From a virus: 64,000 bases of DNA. Below are positions 17,401-25,107 of the stretch, piece by piece; position 1 is the stretch's first letter; every line of letters begins with the position of its first letter. Location: IMG/VR virus record IMGVR_UViG_3300009008_000029, positions 1 through 64,000 of that record; one strand, given 5' to 3'. Position numbers and translations under genes: made by a program. Under the pieces are notes generated by a model. That model was not told where the DNA came from and made no database searches. It saw only the letters and a program-made list of their open reading frames with translations.

Positions 17401-17864
17401 GTTGGGAAAAAGAGAAACAGGAAGACGATATCGCCAAGTATCTTGAGATGACGGGCCTAAGCAAAGGTGATGCGAGGAGAGGAGCAAAAGCATTAACTGG
17501 GACGGGCAGTTTCGACAACAACAGGGGTTTGTTCACCGATGAGAGAGCCTCGGCAATCCTCAGAGATCTGGGTGATTCCAGAGCACTCGATTGGGGTAAC
17601 AAATATATGTTGGAGGAACAGGTCAAGAATATCGGTAGTACCCCACCCGCCGGTGACCTCGTCATGCAGATTGGCAGCGAGGGCGTCAAGTTCGCCCAAC
17701 GAGTCGATCCCGGAGACGTTGGAGTCTTTGCTAAGGCCGGGGGTGCCCTCGCAAATGCAAAGGGTGGCGGTGGCGGTGGTGTGAACGTCTATCACCTCTA
17801 CGGTGAAGGTCCGGGTGTTTTGAACACGATTACGAAAGCCCAGCAGTCCGGGCTGTTGTCTTGA
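14436..17864 (+). CDS. Tail tape measure protein
   Basis: An 1142-aa protein that would set tail length and pass into the host at DNA entry. It has the usual features: long stretches of charged helix (residues 30-135 and roughly 680-1000), a hydrophobic, possibly membrane-active segment at about 188-222 (GPALMAIGAIAAGFAALLKI), and a Gly-rich then structured C-terminus (KGGGGGVNVYHLYGEG). Translation starts at GTG, with GAGG eight bases upstream and only three bases after the preceding stop. No lytic transglycosylase or peptidase domain is visible; wall degradation seems delegated to the hub. At roughly 0.15 nm per residue it predicts a tail near 170 nm. Position after tube and chaperone-like genes fits. 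Confidence 0.9.
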   Translation: MAGANQNVVDVLLGIEPKGLSNFNKALTQVSIDAMTTMSKRGAEKFLKEMKTTYGKLEKAQMESARILHKLKKEELTDIQRRELTHRHQMLQGDIKDIEKRSKMELEAADKVAKRRKAHFEKQAKAQERIGKVGEVGEQFGEEMAKAFADLTSKDIGQMFKGPLTQMGTLTKKMGEGIGKRAKPDSAIGKIGGMMSKLGPALMAIGAIAAGFAALLKIFIDADAQAKEFNRTLMESGAAAGELTDNLGVIGTNLTTIRSAFTDFSFNRIWGTTAKDHLEILGAYAGAGMTFKKLTQGIDDAAGKMQTLQKATSQTLAYAKLFGQTNTEMAGNMGMWMEELGHNFETIEEALSGIHDAAMESGFGVKRFYGMILQATSGMSMYNVRLNETAGLLMQLSKVLGPNKGGEFLQNLLGGFKETSTADRTKTVMRTGEDRTIEILRKGATDAVGDFRDKMKSSKAGEEVAAQIENSLGLKKGESQTMSPEKLMSKLGNLPDNARDDLVFAIQALDEPLARQMAAVTNKALVAQGGRGGAQASLQFASPAEALAIQLNELQGVLGKRVDQIDLTNEEERIAWENITGVQGEAALQLWEVGNNASAASRMLKEAQSQLKKTPKDIDKINERLHKQGYEIGASGDVYKVRKEVDDEGEKHWVQVGNIIGTSVEDVILGSGDELAQIAKEKVPVDIALAQEVARSTTEMTKILEQGVEYWLERIHGGVEDLINMFGGGKERKARDSLTRDNRIQTKEARTALRDTERQIAALEVEKTSTTSKKEKEELQLKIDALQKGADRQKAAVETLMKDAQRLQQVESRKGFGSRQRSKSELRIAAKMGRGDASFFHQRPQVVRDIGLNLASAKGAGAGLSQLETDFDGAASPDGDLGKEYKRLGEEFAKTLFLAAEKGAQPQFLARGDSALDPSFQKNIYKNVKETLGADEIVKTLDEIQTRNEFAAQKREEVLAKADNDFFTSRAEKKRATELAQKIVEEGKGWEKEKQEDDIAKYLEMTGLSKGDARRGAKALTGTGSFDNNRGLFTDERASAILRDLGDSRALDWGNKYMLEEQVKNIGSTPPAGDLVMQIGSEGVKFAQRVDPGDVGVFAKAGGALANAKGGGGGGVNVYHLYGEGPGVLNTITKAQQSGLLS

Positions 17865-17872
17865 GGTAGGTA

Positions 17873-18493
17873 ATGGGGCCGAACGAGACAAGCATCTTCC
17901 AATCGGCATTTCAGTCGCCGGAGGATGAGTTCAACACCAATCTCGGTGTCCGTCCGTTTGTCTTTGACATTCTGGGGCCGGACATGGAGACCAGTGTGTT
18001 GCCCCGCAATTTGAGAATGGTCCTTCATGCACCCCCTCAGTCCGTCAACATCAGCTACAGCAAGCAGATTGAACGGATTCAGACGAGAGGTGGGTTCGTT
18101 GAGCAGCATTGGGGTGAGGGTGCCCGGACCATCGATTTCAGTATGGTCACAGGGGGCTTTATGCGGCTTTTCTCCGGGCTTTCTAATGTCACCGGGGGTC
18201 CGGGTGCGGAAGACACCGGTGGAAGCCGACGTGAGTCAATCTCGTATGACAAGTATCTGGATTTCCTAGCCCTCTTCCACAACAACGGGTCCGTTTACGA
18301 TGCGACCGGCAAGATTGTCTTTCAGGGGATCATTCAGGTGACCTTTGATGGTGGCATCTACAACGGGTGGTTTTCTGATTTCAAAGTGACCGAGGATGCA
18401 TCACGCCCCTATCTGTTTTCCCTGACCACGAATTTCACAATCGACCGGGAGATCCAGAGATTCAGGACACCACTTCCGGCAGGGGGTGTGTAA
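17873..18493 (+). CDS. XkdP-like baseplate protein, short paralogue
   Basis: A 206-aa protein immediately after the tape measure. Segment 44-90 (APPQSVNISYSKQIERIQ, then GFVEQHWGEGARTIDFS) matches the N-terminal domain type found in XkdP-like proteins that link tape measure and hub. The second half (FHNNGSVYDATGK, then YNGWFSDFKVTED) continues the same domain. The next gene carries a clear second copy of this whole arrangement. No LysM motif is seen. The start has GAGGTAGGTA upstream; the stop overlaps the next ATG (TAATG). It probably forms part of the tube-baseplate junction. The family assignment is by pattern and position. Confidence 0.6.
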   Translation: MGPNETSIFQSAFQSPEDEFNTNLGVRPFVFDILGPDMETSVLPRNLRMVLHAPPQSVNISYSKQIERIQTRGGFVEQHWGEGARTIDFSMVTGGFMRLFSGLSNVTGGPGAEDTGGSRRESISYDKYLDFLALFHNNGSVYDATGKIVFQGIIQVTFDGGIYNGWFSDFKVTEDASRPYLFSLTTNFTIDREIQRFRTPLPAGGV

Positions 18494-20061
18494 TGGCTCC
18501 GACTACGGATTTTGCACCCATACCGGGGGGTCAACACCCCAGCACGAAAGAAAGTGATAGGAGGGCGAGGACTCCGGCCCCAAAACAGTTCAAGGCGGCC
18601 AAGAAAGCCAAGGTGAAACAAGAGCGGGTACTGGATACGGTTGAAACCACTGCCGTCGCCGAGGTCATGCCCCCGGCTCCTGAAACGGGCGAGGACGTGC
18701 AGATCGGGTCCATCGATGCAGTCCAGAGAAAAAACCTCAGTGAGAATGCACAGGCCCGCCGTGAAGCCGACTACGAGGAGCGGTACAACCAAGCGGTTGC
18801 GAACTCCGTCAAGACACCCCCGGACCCCGATAAGTATGTAGGGCTGCAAGCCGGACCAGAGTTGCAGATTCAGGTGGAAAACAGCCTGACCCGTCCGATG
18901 GACATGACCTCCTCGTTGCTCCGGCGTCTTTCCCCCTTCATGATCCAGTTGGAACCTCCTCTGGTGTACGGGGAAGATGGCGGCTTCCTGAACAAGGGCG
19001 GTAATCAGATCAACACCTCGGCCTTTGATGCGGCACAGCGAGGTGCTAGAGGGTATGAGAGTGCCCGCACTGCTTTGTCTCAGTCCGCCCTCTCTGTAGG
19101 GGTCAACAGCAATGTGACTTCGGCGGACGCCTTTGTGTCCGCCAACTCCCAGATTGCCCCCACGAAGGCGGGAAGCTCGGATTCCAACCCGTCAGACAAT
19201 TTGGGGGAACCGGCAATCGCAGATCTGATGACCGCCGCTGACATCGCATGGCAGTTATCTACCGTGTTGAATGCTCCACCTTTGGTGTTGCTTATCAATC
19301 CAACCTCGATGGAGATCACCTACACGAAGGTTCAGCAGTTCCAAGACAGGACTCGTTACGGGTTTTTGTTTCAGGCGTGGGGCGAGGAACAACCCAAGAT
19401 CACGTTTTCTGCCCGGTGCGGAGCCTTCGTGACGGGTGGCAAGGGCGTCCAGTATGCCAGCAAGCGGGACTCCCGTGCGTGGCAGAATCTGATGAACGCC
19501 TTTCACTTCTACAAGAACAACGGGTACATCTACGACACCATCGGGAAATCCAACGCCCATCTCTTTGTCGGTGCTTTGTCCATCCATTACGACCAGATGG
19601 TCTACTACGGCAACATGGAATCTTTCGGGTGGGGTTACGACGAGAACAACCAGTTGGGTGGGGTGGAGTTCTCGATTGAGTTCACCGTTACCGCCATGTT
19701 GGATACGGCCCAGCAGAAGTTCGTTGTGACCCCTATGAAATCTCCAATCCCCAGTCTGAGTGACCCTCGGTATTCCGGGATTGAGTCCAAATCGAAGAAC
19801 GCCCCCGGTGAATTCTCGGTGGGGGCCGATAGTGATGGTCTCACGTTGACGACCGGCGGTCGGGATGTGAGCGTGGATGAAGCCTTCAGCAGTACGGTTG
19901 GGGCCGACTTGTATGATCAACCTCCGTCACCGGGGGGCATTGGGGATTCGGGGCCGTCTGAAAAGGGCTTCACGGAACCCACAGAAACGACTGAACCGGG
20001 AGAGCGTGAGGTTACGGTTGCGACGGCCACCTCCACGACGAAGCCTTTCGGGATGAGGTAA
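18493..20061 (+). CDS. XkdP-like baseplate protein, long paralogue
   Basis: A 522-aa protein. Residues 1-120 are charged and low in complexity (RRARTPAPKQFKAAKKAK). The conserved part lies at about 255-420: INPTSMEITYTKVQQFQ, FLFQAWGEEQPKITFSA, FYKNNGYIYDTIGK, ESFGWGYDENN, EFSIEFTVTAMLD. Each of these has a counterpart in the preceding 206-aa protein, so the two are paralogues. The last 90 residues are Ser/Thr/Gly/Glu-rich and probably disordered. Such proteins sit between the tape measure and hub genes in contractile-tail operons. No peptidoglycan-binding LysM repeat is visible. It starts on the last base of the upstream stop codon. Confidence 0.6.
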   Translation: MAPTTDFAPIPGGQHPSTKESDRRARTPAPKQFKAAKKAKVKQERVLDTVETTAVAEVMPPAPETGEDVQIGSIDAVQRKNLSENAQARREADYEERYNQAVANSVKTPPDPDKYVGLQAGPELQIQVENSLTRPMDMTSSLLRRLSPFMIQLEPPLVYGEDGGFLNKGGNQINTSAFDAAQRGARGYESARTALSQSALSVGVNSNVTSADAFVSANSQIAPTKAGSSDSNPSDNLGEPAIADLMTAADIAWQLSTVLNAPPLVLLINPTSMEITYTKVQQFQDRTRYGFLFQAWGEEQPKITFSARCGAFVTGGKGVQYASKRDSRAWQNLMNAFHFYKNNGYIYDTIGKSNAHLFVGALSIHYDQMVYYGNMESFGWGYDENNQLGGVEFSIEFTVTAMLDTAQQKFVVTPMKSPIPSLSDPRYSGIESKSKNAPGEFSVGADSDGLTLTTGGRDVSVDEAFSSTVGADLYDQPPSPGGIGDSGPSEKGFTEPTETTEPGEREVTVATATSTTKPFGMR

Positions 20062-20064
20062 CGG

Positions 20065-23000
20065 ATGGGGTTGGAACACAGACCGTATATCGGCAGTTGG
20101 ACAATGGGGTCACGAAAGGTGATCCAGCATACCCCCGATGCCTTGGTGTACATCAATGGTGATATGAGTGTTCCCGGTTGCGTCAAATGCAACAGCCACA
20201 TCAACATTCAGGAGTTCATCACATCTGTTTCCGTAGATGCGGGGACAGATCCTGCGGGGGCGTCGGCATCTATTACATTGTCCGTCCCCGTCCACCATTT
20301 GGACTCGTTCGCTAGGGACGCTCAGTTCATTCTGCATCCCGGTCTTGAGGTTCATGTCTACCAACGGGGTTACTTCCCGGTGAAAGGCATGTTCTCCAAT
20401 CTAGCTGGTGCCACCAGCCCAGAAAAGATGGAGATCATCTCCGGTACCGGACCTATCCAAGAGGGCAAGTACGAGGGCAAATACGACCCGCAAGATCTGA
20501 TGGGTAGTAGCGAGGGTTCCTACAAGGATCTCCCGGAGGGTGTGCGGGAAAACTTGTGGGCCATGACCTACAACATGGAGACCATCGATCAGTATTTCAC
20601 GGCGAGGGCCGAGCGTGGAGATTTCGGGTCTTACAATCAGGGGTCATTGAGAATCCACGTTGGTGATGGCTACGCACCTCCGAAAGCCAATGACAAACGC
20701 AAGAACACCAGCCAACATCGCAAAGGGAATGCCCTCGATTTCAACATCCAGTACGAAGATGTGAACGGGCAGGTTCGGATGATCCCCCGAGATGACACTT
20801 GGGCGGGCCTGATTAAGATGCAGGGTTCCGGTTACATCGAGCACGGAGGGATTGGTTCCTATCTGGAGGTCGATGATGCGGGGAAACCAACCGGACGCTG
20901 GTACGTCAATCCTCATTATGACCGGAGAGGGCTGAACTCACGTGACCAAGATCCCCGCTGGAATAGGCACAAGAAAAAGAGTGAAGAGAACTGGACGGGC
21001 GGCTTTGCTCCAACAGCCTCCATGAACAAGGCATTGAGTGAGAGTCCCGAACCCGGTGACCTCGGTGGCGTAAACACCTATGCCGGAAACAAGGACAAGA
21101 AGTGGCAGATCCCTCAGAATGTAACGATTGCGGGGGAGTCTACTCAGCCGCAGGATCCCAAATGGGAGCCATCCCCGTTGGAACAGATGGGGATGTCGGA
21201 CAAGGATTTGGAGAATCTGCTGGCGTACCCCTACTATCACACCTTCCACGGGGTCGTTACACAGGTGTCTTTCTCTTGGAGTCCCGGCGTGCAGGAGATT
21301 ACCCTCCAGTGTGCCTCGATGCTCCACTTCTGGCAGTACCACCAGATGAGCACCAATGCTTCGGTGTTCGGTGCGAGGCCGCACAATTCCAAGGCCCGTG
21401 TGTCGATGGTGGGTCACAACTTCACCGGAATGCACCCCTACGAGATTATCTACTACCTCCACAACGACACAGCGGGTGCTGCCGGGGGTATCTCATGGGC
21501 ACTGTCCCAAAAGACGAATCAGAAGGCACGTAGCCCTGTTACGGGCGAGTCCTTGTTCAGTATGAACTTGCGGTACTGGCAGCAACGGTTCAATCAGCGT
21601 GAGATCAAGCTCCGACTACATGGTGCCACGGGTGAAATCTACAATACGGCCCAAGCCACTTTCTTGAGCCGCATGAAGGGCGGCAGCCTTGCGAGGCTCA
21701 TCAAGAAACGGTTTAACCTTCGGGAGGATCGGGCCGGGGCGGACATCCTCACCGATTCCGTGTTGGAGGCGTTGATTTGGGGTCGTGCTCATGCTGGAAA
21801 GGCAGACTCCAAAAAGCCCCAGTTTGAGCTAAACCTCGCCGAGATGATTGCCTTTGTGTCCAACATTTCGGAATGGGGTAACATCCAGCTATTCGAATCC
21901 ACCTATGAGTCCAAGCTCGATATCGCCCAGAAGGTCTGCGAGGTTACCGGGTTTGAGTTCTATCAGGACGTGGATGGGGATTTCGTTTTCAAACCTCCCA
22001 TGTACAACCTCGACACTTCCAGCAGCCGGGTTTACCGGATCGAGGACATTGACCTCATCAACATCACCTTTGATGAGAAGGAACCCGAAGTCACTTACAT
22101 GACGGTGAAGGGTTCCGGGATGAAGAATCAGCTAGGGGCGGGATTGGAGAACGAGTGGGGCAAGCAAGGTCAATACATTGACTACCGGCTGGTAGCCCAG
22201 TTTGGCTGGCGACCGGGAAACTACGAGGCCGAATACTTCAGTGATCGGGCTTCGATGTTCTTTGCTGCCGTCAACCGTCTGGACATCATGAATGCCCCCG
22301 TCAAATCGGCGTCGGCAACGATTCCGGTTCGTCCTGAGATTCGGCCCGGCTACCCTGTTTACATCCCGTATCTGGATTGCTTCTACTACTGTCCCAGCTT
22401 CGCTCACAGTTATCAGGTGGGTGGGCAATGCACTACATCCCTCCAACTTATCGCCAAACGTGCCAAATTCTATGCCCCCGGCGACCCGACGAAGGGCACG
22501 AAAGGTATTGAAGCAATCAACATGGGGTACCCGGCGTTCCCTCCGATGCCCTTGCGGGTGGAGGATAACGACGGGCGGCCTCGTCTAGCGGGGTTCCCTA
22601 ATGTTGTGATGGCTCTGGACCCCCACCAGTTGAGTCCTACCTACTTCATGGTGGGGGCCGACATTGATCTGATGAACACCACCGAGGCGTTGGGAAGCCT
22701 GTTGAAGATGGCTGTGGACCTCAACGTACTCATTACCGATGACAAGGGCGGCCCCGGACCGGAGTACTGGATGGAAACCCCCGTGGGGGATGCTCAGTTG
22801 AAGTTTTGGTATGACCCGGATGGGAAAATGGCTCCCGAAGGGTTTGCCGACCTGACTGAGGTTGCCAAGCAGTATCAGACGGCACTTGATAAGTTCAACG
22901 AGTCACAGTCGGAGAAGACCAAGGAGATGTTGGGTCAGACCGAAAAGGTAGCTGAGTTGGACGAGAAGCTGCGTGAGGTGCTGGTGGACCCGAAACGGAC

Positions 23001-25107
23001 GGAAGCCAAACTGAACAAGGTGTTGGGGAAGGCGGAGGCAGCCCGCAAGAAACTCCACAAAATGGAGTTGAAATTCGAACAGGCTCGCCAAGCGTTCAAC
23101 ACTACTGAATCAAAGAAGTTCCCGCTGAAGGGGACATTCCTAAAGTTGATCCAAGAGGTCGGTTCCAAGTTCTTCTCTAGCAAGCAGTTTGGATCAACCT
23201 ATGGCAACCCAAATGCCACCTCTGCACTGTTGGAGATGTTGTCGGATAAGAAAGCCATCATGACTAATGGCAGTTTGCCGGGCATGTATCGGTACTACTC
23301 GGCCTCACACCCTCATAAAGAACAGCAGGGGCAGCCCCCCCTGACCATCAAGGATACGGACACGGAGAAGAGTACCATCGTCCATACCCCTTTTGTGTCG
23401 GGAGCGAGAGCCGTCCCTACGTTCATTCCTTCGGGGCAGATTCAGGTCACGGGTGACACTTCAAACCCACCGGATGCAAAACTGGAGGACCGCCAACCCA
23501 TCTGGGGTATTCGTGTTTTGACAAACCGAGTCCCGAATGGGGAGTTTCTACCTACCAGCGAGATACGCCAGTTAATGTTCGGGGTCCACCAAGTTCATCT
23601 GACGACTACCAAAGGAAAGGGTCGGGTTGTCAAACGCAAGGTGGATTTAGGCCGAGGCATCGGCAAGAGGGTTCATGGTTCCTTCTGGGAGACCAAGGAT
23701 GTGGCATGGAAGAATGATCCTCTGAGGACCGTCCCTTCTGATTTTATCACCTCCGTTTTGGACCTCGTGAATGAGGCTTTGTTGGGAGTCGGAACCGATC
23801 ATGAGGGTAGTTGGGGGTGGGCCGCTGATGTCATTGAGGAGGCTGGTTGGGACCGTAGTAGCGTCCCGAAGATCGATGTTATCGAACTCAAAGAAACCTA
23901 CCTCTTGTACCGTGGGGTTGGGGTAGAATTCAGTAAATCCTTGGACAACTACAAGTTGGCGGACAACCCGGAGGCCGAGGATTTGATGTTTCCGGGTTCG
24001 GACAGGTTCACATCGCTTCAGATTTGGCAGGATCTAGGGGAGAAAATCGCCAACCTTGTGATCAAGGTTGTGACGAGGGTGAAGGATGAATGGGTTGATG
24101 CCCTCGATGAGTTACAACTTCCGGGTGCCGTGAAAGCCAAAGCCATAGGGAAAATTTACGACGGACTCCAAAGGTCGATGGGCAATCCGAACACAAGGGT
24201 CAAGGTAGTTCGGACCCGCCAACGCAAGCTGTTCCGGGATGTTGTGTACAGTCCTGTGTTCCCCATCTCGGATGCTCAAGGTTATGAGGTAATCGGGTCA
24301 TACCGGTACGGGCGTGACGTTGATATTGACCCCTCGGGTGTTTTCGATGTGTTCCACCGGAAAGACCCCTTCTCGTTGTTGAATACCAAGTTGGTCGAGG
24401 AGTTCATCGACGTTGTATACAACAAGAAAGGTACATGGGAGGAGGAGGAGGTCGAGAACGTCAATTCCAATACGGGAGAACCAGCGACGGTCAAGAATTT
24501 CATCGATGGACCTTACGCCCAAAGTGTTGTGGAGCAGAAGGTCATTGATGCCCTGCGGAAGAACATGACCGACAAGCAGATTCTGGATCTAGGGTTGGCC
24601 GTGACAACGGGAGACCCGAATGTCCTGCAACTCGATCTGGCGAACTGGTATGCCTCCAAGAACAAAGATGGGCTTCAGAAAATCCCGCTGGTGAATGCTG
24701 GATTTTCGTTGGGCGACCTCCAGATACACACCGGGGCTAATATGTGCCGTTGTAAGGCATCCGAGGCCGATGTCCTACTCCATGTGGCAGGTACGGACGA
24801 TTTCGTTGCTGTGGAGGCTTCAGGGGCCGTCCTGCCGGAAGCATGGAGCGACTCGGAACTGGACCCGATTACCCGTTGGGAAATGATCAACGCAGCTCGA
24901 AGCGCACCCGAATGGCAACAGGCACAGGAAGCTCTCAGGGGTGTACGCCCCATTGTGGATAAGAGCAGCATCGTCAAATCCTTCAAGGATCTGGGTGAAG
25001 CCTATGAGAACTGGTCCGATGAGATGGAGAACCGGCAGGAGACCCTGACGAATTTTGCGACTGAGGGCACGGCGGATGCAATAGACGCTTTTGACGAGGA
25101 CGATTGA
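20065..25107 (+). CDS. Baseplate hub protein with M15-type peptidase domain
   Basis: A 1680-aa protein. Residues 1-110 and 390-800 resemble gpD/XkdQ-type hub domains, with KLDIAQKVCEVTGFEFY and DGDFVFKPP near 610-650 and a beta strand FHGVVTQVSFSW near 393. Between them, residues 160-295 carry a zinc peptidase of M15 type: Ser216, His218, Gly221, Ala223 and Asp225 in SQHRKGNALDF, and His284 in VNPHYDRRG, the last matching the HxDxR-type end of Peptidase_M15_3. It would cut cell-wall peptide cross-links during penetration. A charged coiled coil follows at about 940-1012. The remaining C-terminal part is not recognised. The length is several times that of usual hubs. It overlaps the spike start (TGATG). 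Confidence 0.8.
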   Translation: MGLEHRPYIGSWTMGSRKVIQHTPDALVYINGDMSVPGCVKCNSHINIQEFITSVSVDAGTDPAGASASITLSVPVHHLDSFARDAQFILHPGLEVHVYQRGYFPVKGMFSNLAGATSPEKMEIISGTGPIQEGKYEGKYDPQDLMGSSEGSYKDLPEGVRENLWAMTYNMETIDQYFTARAERGDFGSYNQGSLRIHVGDGYAPPKANDKRKNTSQHRKGNALDFNIQYEDVNGQVRMIPRDDTWAGLIKMQGSGYIEHGGIGSYLEVDDAGKPTGRWYVNPHYDRRGLNSRDQDPRWNRHKKKSEENWTGGFAPTASMNKALSESPEPGDLGGVNTYAGNKDKKWQIPQNVTIAGESTQPQDPKWEPSPLEQMGMSDKDLENLLAYPYYHTFHGVVTQVSFSWSPGVQEITLQCASMLHFWQYHQMSTNASVFGARPHNSKARVSMVGHNFTGMHPYEIIYYLHNDTAGAAGGISWALSQKTNQKARSPVTGESLFSMNLRYWQQRFNQREIKLRLHGATGEIYNTAQATFLSRMKGGSLARLIKKRFNLREDRAGADILTDSVLEALIWGRAHAGKADSKKPQFELNLAEMIAFVSNISEWGNIQLFESTYESKLDIAQKVCEVTGFEFYQDVDGDFVFKPPMYNLDTSSSRVYRIEDIDLINITFDEKEPEVTYMTVKGSGMKNQLGAGLENEWGKQGQYIDYRLVAQFGWRPGNYEAEYFSDRASMFFAAVNRLDIMNAPVKSASATIPVRPEIRPGYPVYIPYLDCFYYCPSFAHSYQVGGQCTTSLQLIAKRAKFYAPGDPTKGTKGIEAINMGYPAFPPMPLRVEDNDGRPRLAGFPNVVMALDPHQLSPTYFMVGADIDLMNTTEALGSLLKMAVDLNVLITDDKGGPGPEYWMETPVGDAQLKFWYDPDGKMAPEGFADLTEVAKQYQTALDKFNESQSEKTKEMLGQTEKVAELDEKLREVLVDPKRTEAKLNKVLGKAEAARKKLHKMELKFEQARQAFNTTESKKFPLKGTFLKLIQEVGSKFFSSKQFGSTYGNPNATSALLEMLSDKKAIMTNGSLPGMYRYYSASHPHKEQQGQPPLTIKDTDTEKSTIVHTPFVSGARAVPTFIPSGQIQVTGDTSNPPDAKLEDRQPIWGIRVLTNRVPNGEFLPTSEIRQLMFGVHQVHLTTTKGKGRVVKRKVDLGRGIGKRVHGSFWETKDVAWKNDPLRTVPSDFITSVLDLVNEALLGVGTDHEGSWGWAADVIEEAGWDRSSVPKIDVIELKETYLLYRGVGVEFSKSLDNYKLADNPEAEDLMFPGSDRFTSLQIWQDLGEKIANLVIKVVTRVKDEWVDALDELQLPGAVKAKAIGKIYDGLQRSMGNPNTRVKVVRTRQRKLFRDVVYSPVFPISDAQGYEVIGSYRYGRDVDIDPSGVFDVFHRKDPFSLLNTKLVEEFIDVVYNKKGTWEEEEVENVNSNTGEPATVKNFIDGPYAQSVVEQKVIDALRKNMTDKQILDLGLAVTTGDPNVLQLDLANWYASKNKDGLQKIPLVNAGFSLGDLQIHTGANMCRCKASEADVLLHVAGTDDFVAVEASGAVLPEAWSDSELDPITRWEMINAARSAPEWQQAQEALRGVRPIVDKSSIVKSFKDLGEAYENWSDEMENRQETLTNFATEGTADAIDAFDEDD

